The notes under the pieces were generated by a model. The model searched no databases and was not told where the DNA came from. It saw nothing but the letters and a program-made list of their open reading frames with translations. This document shows, piece after piece, positions 23,754 through 37,000 of a stretch of DNA of 64,000 bases (the first letter of the stretch is position 1; each line of letters starts with the position of its first letter). The position numbers and the translations under genes were made by a program. This DNA comes from Hirudinaria manillensis (lineage: Eukaryota; Annelida; Clitellata; Hirudinida; Hirudinidae), in contig CM067536.1 in NCBI GenBank assembly GCA_034509925.1, positions 4,458,501 to 4,522,500 of the forward strand, read 5' to 3'.

Positions 23754-26700
23754 ATTAGTCATCATGACTCTTGGATATCCCTGAAATGCCATTTTGCATT
23801 TTTTATAAGTTTTAATCATCCACATTACTTGAAAGTTTATTGGCTTTTTGGGGACATCGTAAAAGGACATAATATAAATTGAACTGAAATTCTGCTGAAT
23901 CATGAAAAATTGATCAACATTGGACTTATAGTTAGCAAGTTTTCAGAAAATTATGTGGTATCCCTTTGGTTTCTGTGCACATCCATGACAGAAAAGCGGA
24001 CAACCCTTAGATCTGGACAGGAGAATATCATTTAGGAATTAAATGCATAAAAAAGTCCCAGGAATTAAGTTTTATACTAAAAAGGGCAATTTAATAAAAT
24101 CATGAAATAAAAATTTGGTTTTCATATAATTTAACAGATTTCATTTGTAACCTTTTATTGAATGTGGCGTGATCTTATTACAATGAATTTCTTTTTCTTT
24201 CTTCCACTTTAGGACTAGTAACGAAAAATGATGCCTTCTAGTCATGCTAGTCGCCTTAAAAGGCACAATAACTTTTTAAATTTGGAGAAAAAATCACATC
24301 TGTTGAAATGCTGATAAACATTGATGAAGCAATTCGCTCAGAAAGTTGAGACTGTCCCTGTGGCTGATCCATAAACTAAAAGTATAGTGGGAGATTTTGT
24401 CATGATGGATGATGCCGACAGTCCATGGCCCACCAAGTGACAACCTGCTGTGAATTACCAGACCACAGAGAAAACAATGGTGATAATAGTTATGAAATGC
24501 CTATGTCAAAGCTCATCATCACCGGATCAGTGCTAGCTTTCATGAAAAAATTGATGCATCCCACTGTTCACTGGGGAATGAAGATTTATATATAATAGGT
24601 GTTGGACACATTTGTTGCTCTGATTGAAGAAGAACAGACTCAATAAATGAATACTTTTCTCAATTGTAACTAATATCTATAAAATGAAAAAAAGTAGGTA
24701 AAGGCGATGAATAACTATGTTATTACTGTAAATGGCGGCTGATTATCTTAATTAGGGCTTATTTTTGAGGAAATGCAGTACATACCCACAAGAATTTGTG
24801 CTACCAGCAAATTTTAAAAGTTATTCTTGAAATCTGTTCTGCTGAATTGTGAAAAATGTAAAAACTGTAGATGATTTAGAGTTCAACATACAAGCATGTA
24901 CTAATGTCTGCTATATCAGTGAGTGATTCCTTTCATACAGGATTATTTTAATCTTAGGTCCAAGCTTCCAAGTTCACCTAGATAAAAAAAATTGATCCAT
25001 GACCATATATGATCATAGTTTATTGAATCAATTAATCATCCAAGTTCAGTTCACAAACATGTTTTTCTCATTAAATGCATAAATATCTAATACAACAATC
25101 AGAAATAGTAATAATACATTTAATGTAAATATTAAATGCATTTTAACCTTGTAGATATTACATACCTCAAATATTATATTTGAATTATATGAATTTGTAA
25201 ATATCTAATCTTAAAATGCAATTTTATTAATGCTAAAAATTTAGAAACTGATCTCATAAATCATTAAACATTGTTAATAATGTCTTGATACAACAAACAG
25301 AGATAATGATATATTAAATGGAAATATAAAATACATTTTAACTTTGTATACATTACATACCTCAAATATTATCCTTGAATTATATGAAAATTCCATTCAC
25401 GAATATTTAATCTTAAACTGTTATTTTATTAATGATAAAAAGTTATAAACTGATCTCATAAATAATTAAACTTTGTTAATAATGTGAAACAATGTCTTGA
25501 AAATGTTGAAAAAAGTAAAGGATCTAAAGTTTGTTGCTGTTTAGTCGTTTTAGAGGATGTATACCCCATAAACTGAACTGTCTTCCACAAAGTACTTTTC
25601 AGAAAAGTACTTAATAATTTAAGCATTCCTACTTTTTTTTTTACTTTTGTTCCAACGGTACAATTAAGCTGCAATTATTTTACAAATGTCCAACCTGTTG
25701 CCATTGTCTTGATGCAAATCCGCGGCTTTCCTTATTCTGAGTTCTTTCGCATTGTCAAGAAAAAAATTAACAGAATTAAAATAGATTCCTAAAGGAGATG
25801 ATGCGGGAAGGTGTGAAAATTATTTCCAATTTGAACTATCGTCCACCAATGGTTCTCCTCGTCCCCTCATCACGTTTAGAAGCCACAAGGCAGGCTATCG
25901 GACTTGAACAAGAGACCTACCGCTTTTAAGCGGAGAGGCATGCTTACTACAATAGATCAGCGGCTATTATTAGAAGCCGGCGCCTGTCCCATTCCAGCTG
26001 CGCTCTCATGACTACGTCTCTGTAGCTCTATACACTTGCCTGCGCTATTTGCAGTAGTCGCTTCAAAAAGCAAACGATTTTTATCACAAAGTTCTACCTT
26101 CATCCATTTCTTAAGGACTGACCAACTTAGGTCTACTTATATCGAACTAACTAATGCAAATTTCCGGTTATTTACATTGAATTACAGCAAAAGATGTCTT
26201 CTTACACCCTTTCTGCAAAATGAATGTACATGCTTGAAAGTGTGGCAATCGTCGAAAATAAAACAACGGGCGAAGAAAGTCGTAAATGGCCCATTCACTC
26301 GCTTGCAAAACTGGGTCAAAGACAAGGCGCCATGAATGCTTTCCAAGAATGATTTTCTCAATGAGCCAGCAGTTGAAATTCTGGGCCAGACTCATATCTG
26401 GTTAATGATCCAGATATTTCAGATATTTATCGTGTACAAAATCAACCTGAGCACCATCATCCTTAATTAATTAAAATTCTTCAATTCGGCTATTCAGGGT
26501 CAATTTGGCAAGTTAATCTCTATGATTCCGACCGAGAGATTCAACCTTGGCATATTTAAAAGGTATGCAACTCGAATCGGCCCCGCACACATGCTTGTTT
26601 TCATTCCTTTCTGACGCCGTCATGATTTATATTTGGGCTCGACCTAGTTTCGAAAATCGGGTCATACTATTTTCTCTAGATTCGACCCGGATACAATCAC

Positions 26701-27078
26701 AAGTTTGACCTGTTATTGTACTTATATCAATTAAGGGTTTTTCGTAATTTCTAAAGTGCTTATGTATTTTTTTTAAATACCGATACTTTTTGGCGATAAT
26801 TTTTCGGCTATGCACTTGGAGCAGCTGACTCGTCTGCCATTACTACATTATAGATTAATACGAAAACAACCTCAAATGCAAGCATACGATTTTACTACAA
26901 AACTAAAAGAATATGACTTTTTCACCAATTCTATAATTCTATAGCCTCGTCAATATCAACTTCAAATGTTCGAACAAAGTGGTGAAAAAATTCTGCCCCA
27001 AAAGAATAGTCTCCCGCTGCAATCCAGTAGGCAATCCAGTGACCTTGAAGTCCACCAAACGCCACTTTAATGAACTGA

Positions 27079-27111
<33 letters not shown>

Positions 27112-27242
27112 TCGATATTGAGGAAATAAACATTTTTTTATGTTCGGACATCCATTAGCCCTCGCGTGACCAAGTTAGAATAACTTACTCTCAGCTAAGG
27201 TACAGTTGCCCCCCCCCCCCCCCCCAGATAGCAATAACATCC
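23754..27242. repeat. 3.49 kb tandem duplication, copy 2
   Basis: Head-to-tail copy of 20267-23750. Three bases (ATG) separate the two copies. Unlike copy 1, this copy runs on beyond its end into the GC-rich subterminal part of the transposon terminus (GGACCGGTTGAAAGCCGGC from 27243), so copy 2 keeps the ancestral right flank and copy 1 keeps the ancestral left flank. Confidence 0.95.
25881..25965 (-). repeat. tRNA-Leu-like sequence, copy 2
   Basis: Same sequence as the 22395-22479 stretch, carried along by the 3.49 kb duplication. Confidence 0.35.
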
Positions 27243-27345
27243 GGACCGGTTGAAAGCCGGCTTATATGGCCCGAAATTGTCGATTATAATCAGGCGCAGA
27301 TCAGTTTCAACCAGGCCGATGTATGGCATGCAGCTATTAGCCGTA
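27209..27345. mobile_element. Isolated terminus of the GC-rich inverted-repeat element family
   Basis: A poly-C run is followed by CAGATAGCAATAACATCCGG and ACCGGTTGAAAGCCGGC, closely matching the right terminus of the 3284-5346 element read inward (CAGACAGCAATGATATCCGG). GC-rich sequence continues to about 27345, then AT-rich DNA resumes. No opposite terminus was found nearby. Confidence 0.55.
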
Positions 27346-27740
27346 TCGACGCAAAAATATTAAAATGAAACAAGAAACTATGTGACTAATAAAATAAAAA
27401 CAGCCTTCTTTAACTAAAAAAAATCCAAAACCTATTCGCAGCTAATTCTACATTTAACAAAGATTTTTTACTAATATTTCTCTTGTTATTTATTTCCGAG
27501 TTTTAATTTAAATGCCTCGTCTGTCTGCAAAAAGCTGTAAAAGTAGAAACTTTTCAATCATTTGCCATGTACGTCGTAGTTTTTTCTACAAATAATTGAA
27601 GAGGTTTAAATTATTCAAACTCGTTGGTTTGATGACAAAATTGAAGCAATAGTGTCTATTGACCATCACATTTGTCATCGGCAGGTAATTTAAAATCAGT
27701 TAGGAATTGTCACAATCCTGAAAGTAATTGGACAAGATAT

Positions 27741-27959
27741 TGTAATAACCCGGGGTCCTCAAACTAATTATAGAAGGTCAGGTTTATTGAAAGTGTTCAG
27801 ATGACTTGGAAGATATACAATGCCTAATTGTCTAAGTCTTGGAATCTGTTATTTCTCTTACTCTCCTCCTTTTCGAGATAACTATTTGTCGAGGTTCATT
27901 TCCAAAGAGTCTGAATAGTACCCTGAACATTAATTAATTATTAAATTAATTAATTAGCA
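27741..27959 (+). repeat. LTR-like repeat, copy 1
   Basis: Begins TGTAATAACCCGGGGTCCTC and ends TTAATTAGCA, with ATAT on both sides as a possible 4-bp target duplication. An inverted, about 85% similar copy lies at 51679-51886. Similarity continues a little past the CA end (ATATAATT and ATTCTTTAATTA), so the true boundary may be longer. TG...CA ends suggest an LTR. Whether it belongs to the gypsy pol at 28611 is unproven. Confidence 0.55.
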
Positions 27960-27999
27960 ATATAATTTTAAATATTCTTTAATTAACTGGAAACTTAAC

Positions 28000-28527
28000 T
28001 TAACTAAATCTCCCATCACTCCCGAAATCCCGAGAACTCCCTTCTGTTATCTCCAATGGGGCCGAAACATCCGCTGACTTAGCTGATTCCATGCGCTCCG
28101 CTGGTAATTCCGCGGACTCCTCCGTAGACTCCATATGTCCAATTGATCTCAAGGGTTCCGCTAGTAAATCCACGGGCTGTTCTGAAGACTCTACTTGTTC
28201 CACCATCAACTTCGTGTGCTTCACTGGTAACCCAATGTGCTTCATCGGTAACTCCTCGGGCGATACTAATAACACATACTCTGCCGGTAAATCCATGGGC
28301 TCTTCCGAAGGCTCCACTTGCTCCACTAACAACGGCAAATCCTCTGAGTCTCCCATCACGCACAGAGTTTCTGGAGACACGCACGCACTATGGTCGGATG
28401 TGTCTTCTAATGACTCCATCCCAATACTGCCCGAAACTGTACCTGGAACAACAGATATGATTTGTTCTTCGTTGGGACCATTTTTGCAGAGTTCCTCTCC
28501 TAGTTCCTCGCAAGATGGAAGCACCAC
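28000..28527 (-). other. Repetitive acidic open frame, uncertain coding
   Basis: A 175-codon minus-strand frame is acidic and repetitive: VEQVEPSEEPMDLPAE and VEQVESSEQPVDLLAE are two copies of one module, followed by MESTEESAELPAERMESA. The DNA behind it repeats (about 28158-28211 and 28278-28331, roughly 54 bp each). Two plus-strand frames are also open here, a common effect of repeats without stops. It is flanked by TTAATTAATTAA-type tracts at about 27931-27955 and 28531-28545. It lies antisense to the neighbouring gypsy pol. It may be a gag-like or host repeat-protein fragment; I do not recognise it. Confidence 0.35.
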
Positions 28528-28610
28528 TCTTAATTAATTAATTAACTAAAGTTTAGTTAATATTCAGAATCTTTTATCTCGAAGACGTATCTAGCGATTC
28601 GAGTCATTAG

Positions 28611-29995
28611 GCAGTTCCGATCAAGACAAGCAATCGACAAAACCCCCGTCCACTTCCTTTGGCTACAAGAGCAAACGCCAAGGAAATGATTAAAGAAATG
28701 CAAGACCAAGGGGTTATCGAACCGTCAAATAGCCCCTGGAGCTCACCGGTGGTACTCGTTAAGAAAAAAGATGGATCACTTCGTTTTTGTGTCGACTATA
28801 GAAAGCTGAACGAATTGACACTTAAAGACAGCTACCCTTTACCTAGAATCGATGATACTTTAGACACTCTCTCGGGATCAAAAATTTTTTCTACCTTAGA
28901 TCTCAAAAGTGGTTACTGGCAGGTAGAGTTACATCCTGACGATAAGGAAAAAACGGCTTTCTCGACAGGTGAAGGATTATGGCAATTCACTGTCATGCCG
29001 TTCGGGCTATGCAATGCCCCTGCAACATTTGAGAGATTAATGGAACATATACTAAGAGGACTCAATTGGAAAGTATGCCTAGTATATTTGGATGACATAA
29101 TTATTGTCGGAAAAACATTTGGAGAACATTTAGACAACCTCCGAGAAGTATTTAGTAGGATTAGAGAGGCAGGCATGAAACTGAGTCCAAAGAAATGCTT
29201 AATCTTTAAAAAGAAGTCAAATACCTCGGCCATATCGTGTCTTCCGAAGGTGTTAGTACAGATCCAGATAAAGTTGAGGTAGTAAAGAATTGGCCTGTAC
29301 CCAAAAATATCCAAGAACTTCAAAGTTTCTTAGGACTTTGTACCTATTACAGACGATTTATTGCCAACTTTTCCAACATCGCAAGAAGCCTTCATGAGCT
29401 TACTGTAAAAGGCAAGCCATTTATTTGGAACGACAGCTGTAAAAAAGCATTTGATACTCTGAAAGAAGCAATGACAACGGCACCGATCCTGGCATATCCT
29501 ATTCCCGGATTGTCTTTTATTCTCGACACATATGCCAGTAACTGTGGAATCGGGGCAGTCCTTTCTCAACGCGTCGAAAAAGAAGAAAAGGTCCTAGCAT
29601 TTTACAGCCGTTCACTGCCCAAAGCGGAACGAAACTATTGCGTAACCAGGAGAGAATTATTAGCAGCAGTGGAATCCATTAAACATTACCAAAAATATCT
29701 TTTGGGCCAGCCGTTTTTGTTGAGAACGGATCACGCCTCCCTGAGGTGGCTGCTAAACTTCAAAAACCCCGAAGGTCAGATGGCAAGGTGGATTGAAAAA
29801 CTACAGAGTTTTCAGTTTAACATTGGACACAGGAGAGGTCAAATACACAACAACGCTGATGCGCTATCACGACGTCCTTGTCAACTCACATGCAGACACT
29901 GCAGAAAAAAAAACAAGAAATCGAAGAATGTCGACAAATTCGCATCATGGCTCCCGAACCTTGGACGGAAAGCGGGTTATGAGATCTACAATTAA
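28611..29995 (+). mobile_element. Ty3/gypsy pol remnant (RT and RNase H)
   Basis: The frame opens right after an in-frame TAG (28608-28610) with a typical pre-RT stretch PLATRANAKEMIKEMQDQGV. RT follows: NSPWSSPVVLVKKKDGSLRF, FCVDYRKLNELTLKDSYPLP, STLDLKSGYWQVELHPDDKE, MPFGLCNAPATFERLMEHIL and the catalytic VYLDDIIIVGK. Near 29212 one base is missing, so the remainder (KVEVVKNWPVPKNIQELQSF onward) reads in another frame. RNase H is present with ILDTYASNCGIGAVLSQ and LLRTDHASLRWLL, ending in a HNNADALSRRPC tether motif. Integrase, gag and a clear 3' LTR are absent. Otherwise the frames are well kept, so the insertion is not very old. Confidence 0.92.
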
Positions 29996-31071
29996 GAGAC
30001 GAAGCACTCAAATTCAGAATTGATTTCACTGACCAAATGTCTGATATCCAAAGAAATCACATTTCTTCGTTGTAATATACGTTTTAAATACACAATGTAT
30101 GCTCATCGATCTTCACTCTATATGATAACTATTTATAAATGGGTTTCGACAGTTCTGATTTCGAATGTTACAACCTCACATATGGTCGGCTGTACGATTT
30201 TTAATCACATTTTCGATCATAATAATTTATTAGGGAGATATAGTCACGTTACAGTAAAAGCTAAATGTCGAAATACAATTAATTTATAAGTTTTTTTTTA
30301 AAGACTATAGTTAGATAAAATATAGGTGCTAAACAATAAAAATTTCCTTTATGTAAACGAAGGGGCTGGTGAAAACATTGATAGTAATGTTTGAACATTA
30401 ATGATTACTAAAAGAGCAGCCCACGGTCCAGATCCAGATCATTAAAGGATGTAATATGAATTGCCAAGATATTGAAACTATAAATAGTGGTTATTGCATT
30501 AAATGTTCATAATTTCTTCTTTTGTAAATATAAAAGAATGAACATAAAGATGCCGGTATTTTTTGTTTGTGTTTAGTATCTAATGCGATGTCCCGCATAA
30601 ACGATAAATTTTCGAATAACAGGAAGAATAAAGAAACTAATGCGACAGGCTGCAATGGAACACCTGCTATGCTCTATTTAACAAACTACTTTGAATACAT
30701 TTTTTTTGTGATAACAAATTTTACTAAACCAAAATTTCGTACCAAGATACAAACTTTAAATATAGTCTCATTTTAATTTACTCAATAAATGCAGCAACAA
30801 ATACGAACAGTGTAAAGTGCAAGCAAAAATGGTCCCCCTAGTCTTCGTGAACTTAATAGTTAGTATAATCCAAACTAATGACTTGTAAAGGCAGTAAAGT
30901 GTAATAAACAATTTATTTAAAATATTTCGAAATATTACTAAAGCCCTATCAGTTATGATTAGCGAAGAGCGGAGACATAATGTCGACATTGCAATAACAG
31001 GCATTGCAGTGGCAAAAACCAAACCCATACATATATAGCTAAGAGATCATTTTTAATTGTGACAATAATTA
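29996..31071. other. AT-rich stretch with no recognised gene
   Basis: Lies between the gypsy remnant and the last modelled exon of the CUB gene. Several short open frames occur on both strands, but none shows similarity I can name. It may contain the 3' untranslated region of the CUB gene. Confidence 0.4.
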
Positions 31072-34000
31072 TTATTCATATAAATTAGTTTTAATTGACA
31101 TGAAAAATAACATTGCGATGGCATTAGACATGTCTTTATAAAAATGTCGCCGGATGACTCGAGGATCGGCTCTAGATTTTTGTATTTTGTTTGGTAATGG
31201 ATCTGAAAAAAAGAATATATGTGATTTAATACGGTCATTAAGTATAATTCCTAAATATATCTTTTTTAACCAGATTATATCCGTTTAAAGTACCATGACT
31301 ACTCAGCAGTTTAAAAAAAGTTTAAAATTGAAAATTTGTATCTCCCCACCATCAAACTTGTTCTATCTTTGTCTTTTTAAACAATAATATAATATTTAAA
31401 AGTGGCTCTGACTCGTCAAATCTTAGTTTATGCAAACTCTGGTCGTAAATTATCTATTATAATGAGAATGATCGAAAAAGTTTGATCTATTTATTTTATA
31501 TTATTACAGTTTTGTAGCCAGATTCTATAAACGTTGTAACACGATATACCTATACCACCACTCTTAATCTTTCAAATATCTCTTAACATCCTCAAGGAGA
31601 TATTTTCATTAATTTTTTTTTATATTCAAATTTTGATTACAAATCTAATTGAATGTGTGAGAATATTAAATAGAAATAATTGAAACTTCCAGCAAATGTT
31701 TATGTTAGTGAAGCCTGGAATGGATAGCCTGGAATGGATAGGATCGAAGCATAAATTTATAGATTTACTTGGTGATCTTTCTGATAGTGCTCAAGCCGAC
31801 AACAGTAATGATATCAAACCAATGTAAGCCACGCTATGGTGTCTTTCAATAGTTTCAGAAACGAATTAAAGTAATGATTACAAGTACTGATTAATTCGAG
31901 AGGATCAAGCCCTCGGGCACCAATAATAGAAAATGCGTCCCTTCATAAAATGGAATACTCCTTGTAGATTATGAATAAACATAGATATTTATATCAAAAT
32001 TTGCATATGATTCACTGAACCACCATTAAATATAAATAAATTCATTAAGAAATGCGTTCGTACATGCTTTCATAATTATCTACATAATTGAATGGTGGGG
32101 GGAAATGGTATTGAGCCGTTCACGAAAAATAAATGAAGAAAAATCTATGCATAGTTTTAATATTATGATTAAATCTATTAGTGGATATTATCTGATCTTA
32201 TCAAAATTATAAAATGAACTACTGCGTCCATTATATTCGATAGTTGATAACATGTATTGAATAAATTCTATTAAATCTAAAATTACCTTCTTTTTTTTTG
32301 AATTGATAAAATGCCTCAAATCCAGTTGAATCATAGACATCATTGGATTTGAAAGAAACCCTGAAGAAGTTGCTGTCAGAACTCACAGTTTTTCGTAACT
32401 GTTCTCGATTCGCTCCACAAAATCTATTCATTTTTCGATCGACTAATTGAACATTAAAGTTAGAGAACTCAACGTAGTCGCTTTGAGTATCGACACCGCA
32501 TCTTGAAAAGGTAACCAACCATCTAAATATTAATTAAATAGTCAAGAATTTCCACTTTCCAAAATTACTCACGCGGGTGGAATCCCCTCAACGTCAAAAG
32601 TCCTAAGTGTAATAATTATATTTTCTGACGACTTCCCATAAAAAAGATAGTGGCATTCTGTGTTTCTTGGATATAATCCAGGAAAATTTGGGGAAGTAAA
32701 CGTCCCATTTGTTGAGACTTCACTACGATATGTGAATCCGCACTCTGAGTCAGATTTAAATGCGTTTAATGAAACAATACACTTTTCCACATTAAAACAT
32801 ACCCATGTCGCTATCTTGAAAACCGCTGGAAATACCAAAATCTGTCAAAAAATCAAATTTTGTAGAATAGCCTCGACCTGTTTATCTATGTAAATAAAAA
32901 TGCAAATGTGTGTTTGTATCAAATGAATGTTCTCTGAAAGTTCTTAACCAAATTTTGGTTTGAAATTTTGACACAGGGTTAGTACATAGTACTCGATTTG
33001 GGAGTGTTTTTGCATTTTCAATCTCAATAAACAAAGCTCATAGATTGCAGAAGTGGGAGAGTCATAAAGGATAACCTTTTTCGGTGTATGAAAAATTAGG
33101 AAATTTGATTTTAGTTGTTGATTTCCATCGAAGTATTTCTAGACATAAAGACACTTTTTCATCGTTCTAAGAGTGAGTGTTTTTTTAATAAATTTAATCG
33201 ATGTATCTATTTTCTTAAACCGACTAATCATTTGATTTGGGGTAGACTAAAATATATGCTCAAGAGGGGGTAAAGAGTGTAGAAACTAGTAAAGTATAGT
33301 CATAGAAAGTTTTAATGGCTTGTTCACAAACGGATTACTGCGTGAAGAAGTTATACTACAAAAGAGGCGTATTGAATAACCAAAAACTCTAAAATGATCT
33401 CCAGATGTTGTGTTTAACAAAAATGATAGTAGCGAGAGTGGCAAGTTAGAGACTATTGACGAATGGTACTTGGACACAGGAGCAGCCTCTCATTTATGCT
33501 CAAAAAGGAGCATGATGGTAATCCCAATTCCATTAACTGGTAAAATAATGTATGCTAATGATGTCATGCATGTGCCAGACTTGTCAATAAATCTTGTAGC
33601 TGCGATAGAATTACACGTATTGGAAGAAGCATCATTTTTGACCATCTTGGGATGCAAAATTATTCAAAATAAATCAAACCATTGAGGTCCTTCAGAAATC
33701 AATTCTTGGAACTGCCACACAGGTGTATGGATCCTGTGATTAGAAAACGTATGATAAAGAGAAAACGATTAGCAAATCATCGGATAAGATCGTGTGCAAT
33801 CGAAGACTAGGCCATCTGAACAGACACACAATCAATCAATTGAGTAAAGATGTGGCCACTGGTACGCAGATAAAAGGAGACAGAACTGGTCCTTGTGAGG
33901 CTTGTGTAAAAGGAAAGAATAGCAGAAAGCCATTCGTATCGAATGGTACATTAGTTTTCCTGGAACTTGTTCATTCGGATGTTTGTGGTCCCATGCCACA

Positions 34001-37000
34001 ATGGCGGAGCCAAATATTTTGTTACATTTATTGATGAACACTAGATTTTGCTGAGTATATTTTGTGAATTCAAAAGCACAAGTCGCTGAGAAATTCAGAG
34101 TTCAGGCTTCTTGTCGAAGACAAGATAAGACACAGAAAAAGCTCTTTCTGGGATCCTAAAGAGCTCCATTGCTCTTGAATCTCTCTGGAATTATTCATGA
34201 TAAAACTATTGCATATTCCCAGAGTAAAATGGCTTAGCGGAGAAGTTTAATAAAACATTGCTAGAATGTACAAGGGGCATGCTTATGGATTTAAGGAGTA
34301 GGCAGGGATTTTTGGGCAGAAGCAGTCGCCACACCTGGTTATCTTAGAAAGAAGTGTCCTACCAAATCACTGAAGAGTATGACTGTATGGAAACATGGAT
34401 GACGAGAAAACCAAATCTAAGTCATCTCAAAATTTTTGGTTGCAAGGCGCTATTGACAATTCCTGATGAACGTAGAAAAAAAACTGGATACAAAGTTTAG
34501 ACTTTACAAGGATACAAATTAATTAACCGTCACAAAAAGACTGCAAGAAGCTAGAGATGTTGTCATTTTTGAGACAATTCTTGCATTTCCTTTTTTACTT
34601 TGCCATCCCAGTTGACATCCGACAGATCCGCCGCCTATTTTAAGACGAGTCTCAAGTCACTGTCTCTCGAGGAGACCTCAAAAACATCAAATGGAGATGA
34701 AAGACCTGGAAGGAATCGAACACAACAGAAATCTTTTTTTCAATTTGTGTTATACGAGGCCAAGAAACGATTCAAGAGCTTGCTGCAAAAATTATGCCGC
34801 TACCAAAGGCGACTTTCTGATTATTGATTACATCCTTGAGAATGTGCTTGGGAAATAACTATAGTCGCTCTTTAATTTTCCTCAAGATCTCAATATCAAA
34901 CGTGCAGTTGAAATCGCGTCCGAAGTGGAAGAGGGGCCAATGATCCTACAAGGATCCTGATCCTTTGGGATGCTAGTAATTCTCTTCGTTCCGATGACTG
35001 AAGAAGTTGACGAAATTCGGCTCACATTGAGAAAAACCTGGAATTTGATCACTATACTTCAATCCATCTTCTCATAGCTTCAACTGATGTATTTGATCTA
35101 GATATAGACCAGGATGTAGGCACAGCGTTCTTGCATCCAGAACTTGAAATTTACATGAGAATGTCGAATGGATTTTGTATCCATAGATACAAAATAGGCT
35201 CGATAAATCATTTTGTGGTCTGAAGCAAGCCAGCAGAGTCTAAAATAAGATAGTGTAAATCAGTAAAAATTTACTGTGACAATAATGAAGCGGTAGATCT
35301 TAGCAAGAACACTGCTTTGACCGATCTTAGCAAGAACACTGCTTTGACCGTAAAAAAGCATGTAGGAATTCAACATCACATTATCAGAGATCGTATTGCA
35401 TTAGGTGATATCCAAGTTGAAAGAGATGTTATCATTGCTCACATACTCAAAAAGAGCATAGCAAAGGATGCAAACACCAAGTGCAGAACATTAATGGGTG
35501 CCTGAAAAAAGATATAGCTGTTATCATCGTAATTTGTTGTTGTTATACTTTAGTTTTGCTTTTGTTCGCTTGTTTCCGTTTTACGTAACTTTAGATGTTG
35601 AATAAGAATTGTAATTTTACTTGTTTGAATTTTCCACGACATGCTCACGACATAGTTATCTACCATTATTTTACAATAAACGAAAATCTAAACTATTATA
35701 TAACCGCAACATGTTTTATGTTATGATAAGTATAGGTTATGTTTATATTACCTTTTATATGATATAAATACATTGACATATGTGGTTATTGAAAACATAT
35801 ACAATGTTCGAATTACATTGTACATCACCTCTTTTGAACGTTCGTAAAAAAGAAATGTTTGACTTTTGCCAAAAATTATTATCTTTAATGATAATAAAAG
35901 TAAAATCTCGCTAAAGACCCAGCAATAGTGGCATAGTAACGAAGGTTTTATTTTATCAAACAAAAATGACTATTGTAAACAAAAATTTTCTCAAGCAGCT
36001 CATCATCAACCAATCAGCTGGAGTTCTCAAGAATCGTCTGGCGGCTCATCTCGTTGTCCGATCGCACGCAATTACACCAGACATGCGAACCAGAAACCAC
36101 TCCAGCTTCGAAACTGCTCTCTTGAACGTTCAGACATCCGTCGCCCCCTCCTTTGAGGTCCGGAATATGCATCAGATCGACCAGGAGAAGGCGTCTCCTT
36201 AATCAGATCGCCGCTGATCTGATTCTATCAGCCATAAGAATATTCCCTCACCTAGATAGTGAGACTGCGTCAGCGTCATGCTCTTCGATGGGATTCCATT
36301 TCTGTTTCAGCTTTGATTGCATTCAGCAACAGCTGAGAATGCCTTTCATAACTTCGACCCAATTTTTTTGCTAATCTCCCTGGTCAGCTTTGAATGATTA
36401 GGCTCCTTCACGTCAACGCTGATCTCCTCCTTTAGCGTAAAATCGGTTCGCTTGCGTTTCTGAGCTGACATGAATCACTTCATCTTCACTCCATCTCGCA
36501 ATTCTCACATAAATTCCTCGACATTCATTCTCATTCCTACTTTATGTATCGACTATGCCCAATCCACCAATCAAATTTCATGAAATGTTCCATCCAATAT
36601 CCTTAATCATCTCTCACCAAGTCCTGGGAAATCTTAAAAATACAATTACCTTGTATTTGTTATGACTGTGAATGACGTTAAAAAGCGTCGTTTTTGTTAC
36701 CAATCCAAAAAGAGACTGTTCTTTACCCAACCGATTCGTGTTTTGGTCAGGGTTTACGATTAGGGGAAATTAGATATAGAGTATGTATAGCATTCTTAAA
36801 GATTTTACTTTATGCCATCCTTGAAAATATATAAAACACAGATAACAGATTTTGGTTACCCGCACACTCTCGTTTCAGACACTTTTACATCAGAAGAATT
36901 TCAATAATTCCTGAGATCTCTGGTATCTATGGATCTGGATGTAAAGATCGCGTCCTAGGAAGGGTTCCGGTTCAAGTTCCTTCACCTGGACAAGTTTTGA

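Noticed and set aside
28913-29323. 136-codon minus-strand frame over the gypsy pol
   Set aside because: It is a shadow of the conserved RT frame on the plus strand.
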